The notes beneath the pieces were generated by a model, which was not told the origin of the DNA, searched no databases, and saw only the letters and a program-made list of their open reading frames with translations. The position numbers and the translations under genes are program-made. Positions 1 through 7,830 of a stretch of 64,000 nucleotides of DNA are shown here, piece after piece. Position 1 is the first letter of the stretch, and each line of letters begins with the position of its first letter. Origin of the DNA: Paenibacillus camerounensis (GTDB lineage Bacteria; Bacillota; Bacilli; Paenibacillales; Paenibacillaceae); the NCBI RefSeq assembly GCF_000723885.1, contig NZ_CCDG010000022.1, positions 16,612-80,611 on the forward strand, read 5' to 3'.

Positions 1-591
1 GCGGAATATGCGCCGGACAACCGTTTTACCGGCGCGCTGCGTATCTGTGTAGAGTCGCTGTCCTCCGTGCCTTCGATTGTATTCGGTCTGCTGGGGCTTG
101 CAATCTTCGCCGAATATTTCGGCATCGGCTTGACCATACTCGGCGGCGGCGTATCCCTGGCTCTGCTTAACCTGCCGATGCTGGCCCGCGTAACCGAAGA
201 AGCGGTGCGCGCCGTTCCCGGCGATATCCGTGAAGCCGGCTATGCGCTGGGGATGACCAAATTCCACGTCATCCGCAAGGTTGTACTGCCGGTGGCCCTG
301 CCGGCCATTGTTACCGGCATCTGTCTCGTAGCCGGACGCGCCTTCGGGGAATCTGCGGTTATAATTCTCACCGCGGGCTTAAGCACCTCCGGTGAAATGT
401 GGGACTTCAACCTGTTCTCCCCGGGTGAGACGCTCGCAGTGCATCTCTGGTATGTGCAGTCTGAGGCTATTGTCGAAGATGCAAGGCAGATTGCCGACAA
501 ATCGGCGGCGGTGCTGGTCTTCGTCGTGCTGCTGATCAATTTCATGTTCCGGTTCCCGCTGTGGCTGGGCAACCGTAAGAAGGGGCACTAG
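1..591 (+). CDS. pstA: Phosphate ABC transporter permease PstA (5' end outside window)
   Basis: Partial gene: the reading frame is open from base 1, so the N-terminal third is missing. The visible 196 residues are the membrane part of a binding-protein-dependent permease. They include the cytoplasmic loop with EEAVRAVPGDIREAGYALGM followed by further hydrophobic segments, typical of PstA, which with PstC forms the high-affinity phosphate channel energised by PstB. The protein ends with a basic tail (GNRKKGH). A strong terminator begins about 15 bp after the stop, so no pstB follows directly as it does in many pst operons. pstB must lie upstream or elsewhere. Family assignment is firm; PstA rather than PstC is inferred from the loop and C terminus. 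Confidence 0.9.
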   Translation, partial: AEYAPDNRFTGALRICVESLSSVPSIVFGLLGLAIFAEYFGIGLTILGGGVSLALLNLPMLARVTEEAVRAVPGDIREAGYALGMTKFHVIRKVVLPVALPAIVTGICLVAGRAFGESAVIILTAGLSTSGEMWDFNLFSPGETLAVHLWYVQSEAIVEDARQIADKSAAVLVFVVLLINFMFRFPLWLGNRKKGH

Positions 592-604
592 ATTGAGACT
601 AGCC

Positions 605-645
605 GGCTGTCCGGGGTGGTTATTTGTACACCGGACAGCTTTTTT
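605..645 (+). terminator. Rho-independent terminator after pstA
   Basis: An 8-bp GC-rich stem, CTGTCCGG (607-614) with CCGGACAG (631-638), is followed by a T tract. It closes the pst transcript about 15 bp after the stop codon. Confidence 0.9.
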
Positions 646-664
646 GGGTATTAATGAATGGGGT

Positions 665-716
665 CCCCGCAAAGTTCCTGATTCAGTATGCTTGTAAAGA
701 CCCCGCTTTGCGGGGT
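665..716. repeat. Overlapping inverted repeats downstream of pstA
   Basis: CCCCGCAAAG (665-674) is the exact reverse complement of CTTTGCGGGG (706-715). The right arm can alternatively form a local hairpin, ACCCCGC/GCGGGGT (700-706 with 710-716), followed by TTATTTT. It could be a second terminator or a simple intergenic palindrome. Function unknown. Confidence 0.5.
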
Positions 717-751
717 TATTTTGCGTTCCGCAGCCTGCGGCTGTTTATCAA

Positions 752-780
752 TTGCTTAAAAATATTAATAATAATACAAT
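752..780 (+). promoter_or_regulatory. Candidate sigma-A promoter for the FapA-like gene
   Basis: TTGCTT (752-757), a 17-bp spacer and TACAAT (775-780) lie about 65 bp before the chosen start codon. A second TATAAT at 794-799 has no recognisable -35 element. No sigma-D (TAAA...GCCGATAA) motif was seen, although FapA relatives are often linked to flagella. Confidence 0.45.
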
Positions 781-843
781 GAAGCAACAGGCATATAATG
801 CCGTATTTCGACAATTATGCACGTACTTGGAGGTGCAAAGCGG

Positions 844-2712
844 ATGCCGGACCGGATGAATGAGCAGGAGCTGAACAAACTGATTAATATGCTGGAGCTC
901 TCGGAGAATGTGGATGATGAGGCTCAGGATGCGTCCTTTGCTGAACCTGACTTTGATAATGATCTCGGAGGCCGCGTGCTGGTCCGGGCAGGTAAAATTT
1001 TTGTCCAGGACCCGCTGCCCGGCGGCAGTCCGGCAGTCATTTCGGCTGCTGCCCCGGTTGTAGTCAGCGTTAACGGGCAGCCGGTAATGGAGCCGGCCGA
1101 GGTAACCTCGCTGGATACGATTGAATGGTCTATAGTGGAGCCGCCGCTGTATAAGATTCATGTGTCTGAGGATTATCTTCAGGCTTTTTTTACACTCTAT
1201 TCAACGCGGCGCTATATGTGGAAGCTGAATGACTGTTATTCCTCCAGCATGATTAAAGTGGAGGCATCAATGGATACGGACACTCTAATAGAGCTGCTGG
1301 GCCTCAATCAGATTTTGGCTGATTTCGAGCAGCGGGGAATCGTACGGAATTTGAATATTTCCGGTATTCATGCCGAGCTGCAGAACCCGACTTACCAGCC
1401 GATTACGGCGGCTAAAGGGCGGGCGGCGGTTCCGGGTGAGAATGCGCAGCTTGAACTGTTTTTTTCGGAGACGATTGAGAATGACTACAGCGAAATAGAA
1501 GGCCAGGTGGACTTCCGCAGCCATCTCCGCATCCCGTCTGTAATCAGAGGCCAGGTAATTGCCCGCAAAATTCCTTTTGTGGAAGGTATTCCGGGCTGTG
1601 ATGTGTACGGGGAGATTCTGTATCCTCCGCGTCCTTGCGATATTACAATAACCGCCCACAATAACACGGTGCTGCTGATTAACAACGAGATTCGTGCGCT
1701 GCGTGAAGGCCGGCCACGGGTGACCGGGGAGAAGGTCAAATCTTTTGATATTACAACGACCTATACGGTTCCGGGCAATGTCAGCATCCAGACAGGCAAT
1801 ATCCTGTTCTCCGGTGATGTGATCGTGCGAGGCAACGTCGAAGACAATATGATTATTGAATCGCTCGGCAATGTCTACGTGGAAGGCAGCGTGTATAATT
1901 CAACCATTACCGCGACCGGAAGTATTGTGGTAAAAGGGAACGTCGTTAACAGCAAGCTGTATTCCGGCTATTTCGGTGTGATGTACAACCGGATTTATAA
2001 CTGCTCCAAGCTGTTAATTGAAGAAGCTATGCAACTGAAAAAAGCGGTCCGCATGCTCATCCAGGCCGTCCAGGCCCGCAAGCAGAGTGTAAAATACGGA
2101 CAGGCCGTTGTACTGCTGCTTGAGAGCAAGTTTCAGAAAATTCCCGAGCGGATCAAAGAGCTGCTGTCAGTGCTGGCGACGGTGCAGGCTTCGTATCATC
2201 AGGATCTGGAGCAGACGCTGCACTTTCTGAAGCTGATGCTGAAGCCGGTACAGCTCATTGATTTCATGAACGAGGCTTCGCTGGGCGGGGTAATCAACAT
2301 GATTGAGGAGCTGCACACAGGGGTGGCCCGGATGCAAGAGGACAAGGTGGAGGTCAACATCGGCAAATGCCAGAACAGCACGCTTAAGTCTAACGGCGAC
2401 ATTATTATCCACCGCGACGGTATTGTACAGAGCGAGCTGTTCTCTTCGGGCAATATTGTGTTCCGCAAGGTGTTCGCAGTATGCCGGGGCTCCAGGCTGG
2501 AGGCAGGCGGCAGCATCAGCGCATATTATGTCGGCGGCGAGAGCGGCGCGCAGTCCTATCTCAAGGCCAAGCACAGCATCACCGTGCGCAAAATCTACCT
2601 GGGCCGCATCACCATCGACCGCTACGCCGCCGATATCACCACGCCGCTGGAGAACATTACGTTCGATACGGATACTATCCGCACGATCAAGCTGCGGATG
2701 GAGACGGAGTAA
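844..2712 (+). CDS. FapA (DUF342) family protein
   Basis: Encodes 622 residues if started at the ATG at 844, which sits 8 bases after a good Shine-Dalgarno site (TTGGAGGTG, 827-835). An upstream in-frame ATG at 817 lacks one. After an acidic N-terminal part, the centre carries repeated short glycine-containing beta strands (for example GNVSIQTGNILFSGDVIVRG, about residues 315-335). This is the right-handed beta-helix typical of DUF342/FapA proteins. A helical stretch follows and then a second run of beta repeats. Some relatives are needed for polar flagellar assembly, but no flagellar gene is near, so its role here is unknown. It appears monocistronic. Family assignment is confident, function is not. 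Confidence 0.8.
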   Translation: MPDRMNEQELNKLINMLELSENVDDEAQDASFAEPDFDNDLGGRVLVRAGKIFVQDPLPGGSPAVISAAAPVVVSVNGQPVMEPAEVTSLDTIEWSIVEPPLYKIHVSEDYLQAFFTLYSTRRYMWKLNDCYSSSMIKVEASMDTDTLIELLGLNQILADFEQRGIVRNLNISGIHAELQNPTYQPITAAKGRAAVPGENAQLELFFSETIENDYSEIEGQVDFRSHLRIPSVIRGQVIARKIPFVEGIPGCDVYGEILYPPRPCDITITAHNNTVLLINNEIRALREGRPRVTGEKVKSFDITTTYTVPGNVSIQTGNILFSGDVIVRGNVEDNMIIESLGNVYVEGSVYNSTITATGSIVVKGNVVNSKLYSGYFGVMYNRIYNCSKLLIEEAMQLKKAVRMLIQAVQARKQSVKYGQAVVLLLESKFQKIPERIKELLSVLATVQASYHQDLEQTLHFLKLMLKPVQLIDFMNEASLGGVINMIEELHTGVARMQEDKVEVNIGKCQNSTLKSNGDIIIHRDGIVQSELFSSGNIVFRKVFAVCRGSRLEAGGSISAYYVGGESGAQSYLKAKHSITVRKIYLGRITIDRYAADITTPLENITFDTDTIRTIKLRMETE

Positions 2713-2724
2713 CGGGCGGAAACG

Positions 2725-2753
2725 CAAAAACAGCCTCCCCGAAGGAAGGCTGT
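2725..2753 (-). terminator. Duplicated terminator copy downstream of the tRNA remnant
   Basis: ACAGCCT (2730-2736) and AGGCTGT (2747-2753) form a hairpin. On the minus strand a T run follows, opposite the A tract at 2726-2730. It is nearly identical to the terminator of the intact tRNA at 2869-2896, so it belongs to the duplicated block. Confidence 0.7.
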
Positions 2754-2765
2754 CAGTACTTATTA

Positions 2766-2840
2766 CGTCCCGGAAGGGATGCAGCCCTGCAGGCTGATTG
2801 CGAAGCGGTGCTAACGAAGCGTATGCTCCAACGTCCCCCA
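2766..2840 (-). pseudogene. Decayed tRNA-Arg copy
   Basis: On the minus strand this stretch keeps the intact tRNA's 3' acceptor strand (CCGGGAC, reading out through GTCCCGG at 2767-2773 on the plus strand). It is followed by the same flank and terminator as the tRNA at 2909-2982. Upstream it keeps only scattered similarity (for example TTGGA and GAGCATACGC); the T arm and anticodon stem are lost. I read it as a tandem duplicate of tRNA plus terminator that has degenerated. The 5' boundary is approximate. Confidence 0.6.
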
Positions 2841-2868
2841 GACAGGGGTTCTCATCCCGCCGGAACGC

Positions 2869-2896
2869 AAAAACAGCCTCCCCGGAGGAAGGCTGT
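2869..2896 (-). terminator. Terminator of tRNA-Arg
   Basis: On the minus strand ACAGCCTTCC pairs with GGAGGCTGT and is followed by TTTTT. It lies 13 bases beyond the tRNA 3' end. Confidence 0.85.
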
Positions 2897-2908
2897 CCAT
2901 GCTTATTA

Positions 2909-2982
2909 CGTCCCGGAAGGGATTCGAACCCCCGACCGTGCGCTTAGAAGGCGCATGCTCTATCCAACTGAGCTACCGGGAC
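2909..2982 (-). tRNA. tRNA-Arg (anticodon UCU)
   Basis: The minus strand folds as a full cloverleaf. The acceptor is GTCCCGG/CCGGGAC, the D arm contains AGCTCAGTTGGATAGAGC, and the anticodon stem TGCGC/GCGCA encloses loop CTTCTAA (anticodon TCT, reading AGA). The T arm contains GGTTCGAATCC. The discriminator base is G and the 3' CCA is not encoded. A matching promoter and terminator flank it, so it is transcribed alone. Confidence 0.97.
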
Positions 2983-3009
2983 ATGATGACTCAAAAGCAA
3001 GCAAAAATT

Positions 3010-3038
3010 ATGTTATCACATATGAATAACTTTATCAA
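3010..3038 (-). promoter_or_regulatory. Sigma-A promoter of tRNA-Arg
   Basis: On the minus strand TTGATA (opposite 3033-3038), a 17-bp spacer and TAACAT (opposite 3010-3015) end 28 bp before the tRNA 5' end. Confidence 0.7.
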
Positions 3039-3048
3039 CTTGTTTTTT

Positions 3049-3076
3049 TTGAATGCGTAACAGGATATGCTATAAT
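3049..3076 (+). promoter_or_regulatory. Promoter of the ysoA-like gene
   Basis: TTGAAT (3049-3054), a 16-bp spacer and TATAAT (3071-3076) with an upstream TG (extended -10). It is divergent from the tRNA promoter and about 30 bp before the Shine-Dalgarno site of the next gene. Confidence 0.65.
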
Positions 3077-3116
3077 CTACAATTGATCATGGATCGGACA
3101 AAAAGGAGGTGCCCTC

Positions 3117-4046
3117 ATTAATCAATTCAATTCCCCCGCCAAAGAGAATATCGTGCTGTTTCCGAAGACGCTGGATTATTACCAGATTCAGCTTACGGTC
3201 ATGCTGGAGAGTGAACGTTACGGGGAAGCGATGGAATTGCTGCGGTTTCTGCTGCAGTGCCAGGGACAGGAAGAGCGGCACTACGAGGAATGGCAGTCGC
3301 TGCTTGACTGGCTCGAGGCGGCTTTTCCTTACGAAGCCGGGAGTACCGGGGCAGACCGTGCCGATTCCGGCGAAGAGCAGGATCTGAAGGAAGAGGATAT
3401 GGCCCGGATCCTGGCTAAGTCGAAGCTGGAGGAGGATGCCGGTTATCCGGACAAGCTGCTGCGCAAGGTAATGAATGAGCCGCTGTCGGAGGGGACGATA
3501 CTGGCGCTGGAGCAGCTCTCTTATCTGGAGGGCAGCCAGGTGGATGAGACGCTGAGCCAGTGGCTGCAGAAGACGCCGGTGCATCCGCTGCTGCAGTTCC
3601 GCACGCTGCAGACGCTGAAGAAGCGCGGGGTGCAGGGCGTGATCAGGCTGGCCCGCGGCAGCGAGCTGGCACAGATTGAGATTGAAGCGGTGCCGCTGCA
3701 GAATGAGGACTTTCCGCCGCAGGTGGCCCAGGTAATGGAGCGGGTGGCGGAGCAGGCCGAGGTGCACGAGCCTACACTGTACTATTTTGCCCAGGAGCTC
3801 TGGGGACAGTTTATGATGTCGATTTACGGGTCGGGCGATTACCGCAAGCTGCTGGAGGGCAGTGATGAACAGCTCGATATCTGGGCTGGCGCGCTGCATC
3901 AGCTGGTATCCGAGAGCCTGAACGGAACCCGGCAGGAGGAAGAGACTCGGGTCATGTACGGCATCACTGACAGCATGCGCTTTCAATTTGAAGGGGCGTA
4001 CCGGTCTCTGAGAGGATTTGTTAAGAGTTCCATACTTGATAAATAA
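3117..4046 (+). CDS. Helical-repeat (TPR-like) protein, ysoA position; probable ATT start
   Basis: 309 residues counted from an ATT codon at 3117. A perfect AAAAGGAGGT (3101-3110) lies 6 bases upstream, while the nearest conventional start in frame, GTG at 3153, has only a weak purine tract and would drop 12 residues. The protein is acidic and almost all helical, with leucine-rich paired helices (for example YYQIQLTVMLESERYGEAME). This fits a degenerate tetratricopeptide solenoid. It sits directly upstream of tig, the place occupied by the TPR protein YsoA in Bacillus. Its role is not known; a chaperone-associated or scaffold role is only inference. The tig promoter overlaps its stop codon. 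Confidence 0.75.
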   Translation: MNQFNSPAKENIVLFPKTLDYYQIQLTVMLESERYGEAMELLRFLLQCQGQEERHYEEWQSLLDWLEAAFPYEAGSTGADRADSGEEQDLKEEDMARILAKSKLEEDAGYPDKLLRKVMNEPLSEGTILALEQLSYLEGSQVDETLSQWLQKTPVHPLLQFRTLQTLKKRGVQGVIRLARGSELAQIEIEAVPLQNEDFPPQVAQVMERVAEQAEVHEPTLYYFAQELWGQFMMSIYGSGDYRKLLEGSDEQLDIWAGALHQLVSESLNGTRQEEETRVMYGITDSMRFQFEGAYRSLRGFVKSSILDK

Positions 4047-4064
4047 AGCGATGTTGTATATAAT
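4036..4064 (+). promoter_or_regulatory. Sigma-A promoter of tig
   Basis: TTGATA (4036-4041), an exact 17-bp spacer and a perfect TATAAT (4059-4064). It overlaps the last codons of the preceding gene and lies 78 bp before the tig start. Confidence 0.8.
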
Positions 4065-4141
4065 ATAATGGTTATTCTGTGCGTGAAAATCGTGATTATT
4101 TAAATTAACATGCAACCTATTTTTGGAGGGAAAAGTATATT

Positions 4142-5464
4142 ATGAAAGCAACCTGGGAAAAAATAGAGAAGAACCTTGGAGTTCTTGAAGTCGAAGTAGA
4201 AGCAGAGCGCGTAGCTGCTGCCCTCGACAAAGCTTTTAATAAAGTGGTTAAGAAAGCAAACGTACCTGGCTTCCGTAAAGGTAAAGTGCCGCGGCCGATC
4301 TTTGAATCCCGTTTTGGCGTAGAGAGCCTCTATCAGGATGCAATTGACATCCTTCTTCCTGAAGTATACGGCGAAGCTGTTGAGCAGGCTGACATCTTCC
4401 CTGTTGACCGTCCTGAAGTGGACATCGAGCAATTCGCTAAAGGCCAAGCATTCATCTTCAAAGCGAAGGTTACTGTTAAGCCGGAAGTGAAGCTGGGCCA
4501 GTACAAAGGCCTGGAAGTTCCTGCCCAGAAGGCAGAAGTTACAGAAGATGAGCTGAACGCTGAACTGACACGCCTACAGGAGCGTCATGCTGAGCTGGTT
4601 GTTGTTGAAGAAGAAGCGGCAGTTAACGGCGATATCGCAGTTATCGACTTCGACGGTTCTGTTGACGGTGTTCCTTTTGAAGGCGGTTCGGCTGAGCGTC
4701 ATTCCCTGGAGCTTGGAAGCAACTCCTTCATCCCTGGCTTTGAAGAGCAGGTTGTTGGTATGGCTACTGGCGACTTCAAGGATGTCGAAGTTACTTTCCC
4801 TGACAGCTACCATGCAGAGAACCTTGCAGGCAAGGCTGCAGTATTCAAAGTGAAGCTGCACGAAATCAAACGCAAACAGCTTCCTGAGCTGGATGACGAG
4901 TTCGCTAAGGATGTTAGTGAATTCGACACGCTTGAAGAGTATACAGCAGACCTGAAGGCACAGCTGGAATCCCGTAAGCAGGAAGAGCTGAAAGGTACCC
5001 GTGAGAACGCAGTAGTTGATGCAGCGGCTGCTAACGCAGAAGTTGAAATTCCTGAAGCGATGATTAAGAGCGAAGTAGCGAACATGGTTCGTGATTTCGA
5101 CAACCGTCTTCGTCAGCAGGGCATGAACATGGACATGTTCCTCAGCTTCTCCGGCCAGACCCGTGATGATCTTGAAGGCCAGATGAAGGGCGATGCCGAG
5201 AAGCGCGTCCGCAACAACCTGGTGCTTGAAGTCATTGCCAAGGAAGAGAACATCGAGGTTTCTGAAGAAGAAGTAACCCAGGAGCTTGCTAATATGGCTG
5301 AATCCTTCAAGCGTTCGCCTGAAGAGATCCGCAGCATTCTGGCAGCCAACGGTTCCCTGAGCAGCCTTAATGAAGAAATTTCCCTGCGCAAAACCATCGA
5401 ACTGCTTGTATCGAGCAGTGTTGAAGTTGAAGCACCTGCTGCTGAGGAAGCAAGCGCTGAGTAA
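4142..5464 (+). CDS. tig: Trigger factor
   Basis: 440 residues, the usual length. Trigger factor is the ribosome-bound chaperone and peptidyl-prolyl isomerase that meets nascent chains at the exit tunnel. The ribosome-docking signature is present (GFRKGKVP, residues 43-50). It is followed by the FKBP-type isomerase domain (about 150-245, with the DFDGSVDGVPFEGG segment) and the helical C-terminal chaperone arms, ending in a run of Glu and Ala. The start ATG follows TTTTTGGAGGG. It has its own promoter and a very strong terminator, so it is monocistronic although placed just before clpP and clpX. Codon use is noticeably biased (many GTT, GAA, CGT), as expected for a highly expressed gene. Confidence 0.98.
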   Translation: MKATWEKIEKNLGVLEVEVEAERVAAALDKAFNKVVKKANVPGFRKGKVPRPIFESRFGVESLYQDAIDILLPEVYGEAVEQADIFPVDRPEVDIEQFAKGQAFIFKAKVTVKPEVKLGQYKGLEVPAQKAEVTEDELNAELTRLQERHAELVVVEEEAAVNGDIAVIDFDGSVDGVPFEGGSAERHSLELGSNSFIPGFEEQVVGMATGDFKDVEVTFPDSYHAENLAGKAAVFKVKLHEIKRKQLPELDDEFAKDVSEFDTLEEYTADLKAQLESRKQEELKGTRENAVVDAAAANAEVEIPEAMIKSEVANMVRDFDNRLRQQGMNMDMFLSFSGQTRDDLEGQMKGDAEKRVRNNLVLEVIAKEENIEVSEEEVTQELANMAESFKRSPEEIRSILAANGSLSSLNEEISLRKTIELLVSSSVEVEAPAAEEASAE

Positions 5465-5525
5465 TCCTTCTGTAACTATCTTTACTTAGAGCGGCCAGGC
5501 AAGACGGCCTCCATAATAGCAGTCA

Positions 5526-5562
5526 ATAAGGCACGTAGGTTTTGTTACGTGCCTTATTTTTT
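5526..5562 (+). terminator. Terminator of tig
   Basis: A perfect 12-bp stem, 5526-5537 with 5546-5557 (ATAAGGCACGTA / TACGTGCCTTAT), is followed by a T tract. The A-rich left side would let it act weakly in both directions. Confidence 0.93.
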
Positions 5563-5605
5563 ATCGGGAGCCGTACGTTTGTGTGTACATAACCGGAAGG
5601 TGCAA

Positions 5606-5635
5606 TTGGCATTCTGCCAGGAAGTGCGCTATAAT
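5606..5635 (+). promoter_or_regulatory. Candidate promoter of clpP
   Basis: TTGGCA (5606-5611), an 18-bp spacer and TATAAT (5630-5635). It would give a leader of about 215 bases before clpP. I looked for a CtsR operator (direct GGTCAAA heptads) in 5563-5854 and saw none. The leader holds AGCGG...CCGCT (about 5737-5755) but no convincing riboswitch. The rest of this intergenic stretch is otherwise featureless. Confidence 0.5.
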
Positions 5636-5854
5636 GGCAGGCACGCGGGATATTCCTTTTTTACAAATGAGAAGCATTTATATGCTGTGCATATTAAATA
5701 AACCGTCTCTTTTACACAGCACAAGTTGATGTTTCTGAGCGGACGGCTAAGCCGCTTCTGATAGAAAAGTGAAAAAATGACATCCCGCTGCGAACGTGTT
5801 AAACTATTTCTGAAACGGAAAGAATAATCTGTATAGAGAAAAGAGGTTGGTGGC

Positions 5855-6445
5855 ATGAGTCTGGTACCTATGGTTGTGGAATCAACAAGTCGTGGTGAAC
5901 GCTCATACGATATTTATTCCCGGTTGCTTAAGGACCGCATTATCTTCCTGAGCAATGCGATTGACGATGATGTTGCCAATCTGGTCATTGCCCAGCTGCT
6001 GTTTCTGGCTGCGGATGACCCGGAAAAAGACATACACCTGTACATCAACTCTCCCGGTGGTTCTGTAACAGCCGGCATGGGTATATATGATACGATGCAA
6101 TATATCAAACCGGATGTTTCAACCATTTGCGTCGGGATGGCAGCCAGTATGGGTTCCCTGCTGCTTACAGCCGGAGCGCCGGGCAAGAGATATGCACTGA
6201 CCAACAGCGAGGTTATGATTCATCAGCCGCTCGGCGGTGTTCAGGGGCAGGCATCCGATATCTGGATTCATACAGACTGGATTCTTAAGACGAAACAGAA
6301 GCTGAATCAGATTTATGTGGATCGCACAGGTCAACCCCTTGATAAAATCGAACGGGATACGGACCGCGATAACTTCATGAGCGCGGAAGAAGCGAAGGAA
6401 TACGGGCTTATTGACCAGGTACTCTCTTCACCGATCATATCTTAA
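5855..6445 (+). CDS. clpP: ATP-dependent Clp protease proteolytic subunit
   Basis: 196 residues, the canonical size. ClpP forms the double heptameric serine protease chamber fed by ClpX or ClpC. The catalytic triad is complete and in the standard positions: Ser98 (GMAASMG), His123 (MIHQP) and Asp172 (RDTDRDN). The Gly-rich substrate-binding strand ([16 protein letters not shown]) is intact. It lies 13 bp upstream of clpX and is probably co-transcribed with it. In Bacillus subtilis clpP is elsewhere on the chromosome, so this tig-clpP-clpX order is closer to that of proteobacteria. No sign of a regulatory CtsR box was seen. Confidence 0.97.
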   Translation: MSLVPMVVESTSRGERSYDIYSRLLKDRIIFLSNAIDDDVANLVIAQLLFLAADDPEKDIHLYINSPGGSVTAGMGIYDTMQYIKPDVSTICVGMAASMGSLLLTAGAPGKRYALTNSEVMIHQPLGGVQGQASDIWIHTDWILKTKQKLNQIYVDRTGQPLDKIERDTDRDNFMSAEEAKEYGLIDQVLSSPIIS

Positions 6446-6458
6446 AAGGGGTGGTAAG

Positions 6459-7715
6459 ATGTTTAAGTTCAATGATGAAAAAGGGCAGCTGAAATGCTCC
6501 TTTTGCGGTAAATCACAGGAGCAGGTCCGTAAGCTTGTAGCAGGACCTGGCGTTTATATATGCGATGAATGCATCGAGCTGTGCACGGAGATCGTGGAGG
6601 AAGAGCTCGGCCATGAGGAAGAGCTGGATCTGAAGGATATTCCGAAGCCGAAGGAGATCCGCGACATTCTTGACCAGTATGTAATCGGCCAGGAGCAGGC
6701 GAAGAAATCGCTCTCCGTTGCCGTATACAACCACTACAAGCGTGTTAACAGCCAGAGCAAGATTGAGGATGTTGAGCTGACCAAGAGTAACATCCTGCTT
6801 CTCGGTCCGACCGGTTCCGGTAAGACCCTGCTGGCCCAGACGATGGCGAAGATCATCAACGTGCCATTTGCCATTGCAGATGCCACTTCACTGACGGAAG
6901 CGGGCTATGTGGGCGAGGATGTTGAGAATATTCTGCTTAAGCTGATCCAGGCTGCAGATTATGATGTTGAGAAGGCTGAACGCGGCATTATCTATATTGA
7001 CGAAATTGATAAGGTAGCCCGTAAATCCGAGAACCCGTCGATTACACGCGACGTTTCCGGTGAAGGTGTACAGCAGGCGCTGCTGAAAATTCTGGAAGGT
7101 ACAGTCGCTTCGGTTCCTCCGCAAGGCGGACGTAAGCACCCTCATCAGGAATTTATTCAGATCGACACGACGAACATTCTGTTCATCGTAGGCGGTGCTT
7201 TTGACGGACTGGAGCAGATGATCAAACGCCGTATCGGTAAGAAGGTTATCGGCTTTAATGCAGGTGCTGAAGGCCAGAAGGATCTGAAAGCCGGTGAATA
7301 CCTGTCCATGGTATTGCCTGAGGATCTGCTGAAATTCGGTCTCATCCCTGAGTTTGTCGGCCGCCTGCCGGTTATCTCTACACTGGAGCCGCTTGATGAA
7401 ACGACCTTGGTACGCATTCTGTCCGAACCGAAGAATGCACTGACCAAGCAGTACATTAAGCTGCTGGAGATGGATAACGTGGCGCTGAAGTTTGAGCCGC
7501 AGGCCCTTGAAGCGATTGCCAAGGAAGCGATCAAACGCAACACCGGTGCCCGCGGTCTGCGTGCCATCATTGAGAGCATTATGCTTGATGTGATGTACGA
7601 GGTTCCGTCACGCGATGATATCAAAGACTGCGTGATAACGGAGCAGGTAGTCCAGGAGAAGGCGCTGCCTGAGCTGGGCATTAAGAAAGACAAAAAGAAA
7701 GAGGAAAGCGCCTAA
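6459..7715 (+). CDS. clpX: ATP-dependent Clp protease ATP-binding subunit ClpX
   Basis: 418 residues from the ATG at 6459, placed 5 bases after AAAAGGGGTGG. An upstream in-frame ATG at 6411 lies inside clpP and is unlikely. ClpX is the AAA+ unfoldase that delivers substrates to ClpP. The N-terminal zinc-binding domain has Cys13, Cys16, Cys35 and Cys38. Walker A is GPTGSGKT (116-123), the pore loop is GYVG and Walker B is IIYIDEIDK. Sensor and C-terminal AAA+ lid motifs ([10 protein letters not shown]) follow. No terminator separates it from ispG. Confidence 0.98.
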   Translation: MFKFNDEKGQLKCSFCGKSQEQVRKLVAGPGVYICDECIELCTEIVEEELGHEEELDLKDIPKPKEIRDILDQYVIGQEQAKKSLSVAVYNHYKRVNSQSKIEDVELTKSNILLLGPTGSGKTLLAQTMAKIINVPFAIADATSLTEAGYVGEDVENILLKLIQAADYDVEKAERGIIYIDEIDKVARKSENPSITRDVSGEGVQQALLKILEGTVASVPPQGGRKHPHQEFIQIDTTNILFIVGGAFDGLEQMIKRRIGKKVIGFNAGAEGQKDLKAGEYLSMVLPEDLLKFGLIPEFVGRLPVISTLEPLDETTLVRILSEPKNALTKQYIKLLEMDNVALKFEPQALEAIAKEAIKRNTGARGLRAIIESIMLDVMYEVPSRDDIKDCVITEQVVQEKALPELGIKKDKKKEESA

Positions 7716-7750
7716 GCCGCGTTGTCCTTACAAATAATCACAATCACAGC

Positions 7751-7801
7751 CTCCACCGTTTTCCGCTTATCCCGCTTCACCGCGGAGCGGGAGGGGTGGA
7801 G
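7751..7801 (+). other. Two-part hairpin in the clpX-ispG gap
   Basis: CTCCACC (7751-7757) pairs with GGTGGAG (7795-7801), and inside it CCCGCT (7771-7776) pairs with AGCGGG (7786-7791). There is no T tract. The right arms contain the purine-rich GGGAGGGGTGGAG, which would serve as Shine-Dalgarno site for the alternative TTG start of ispG at 7804. Confidence 0.45.
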
Positions 7802-7830
7802 CTTTGATCGTTATGGGGGAGAGAGAAACC

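Noticed and set aside
5563..5854. CtsR operator upstream of clpP
   Set aside because: No tandem GGTCAAA heptads in either orientation.
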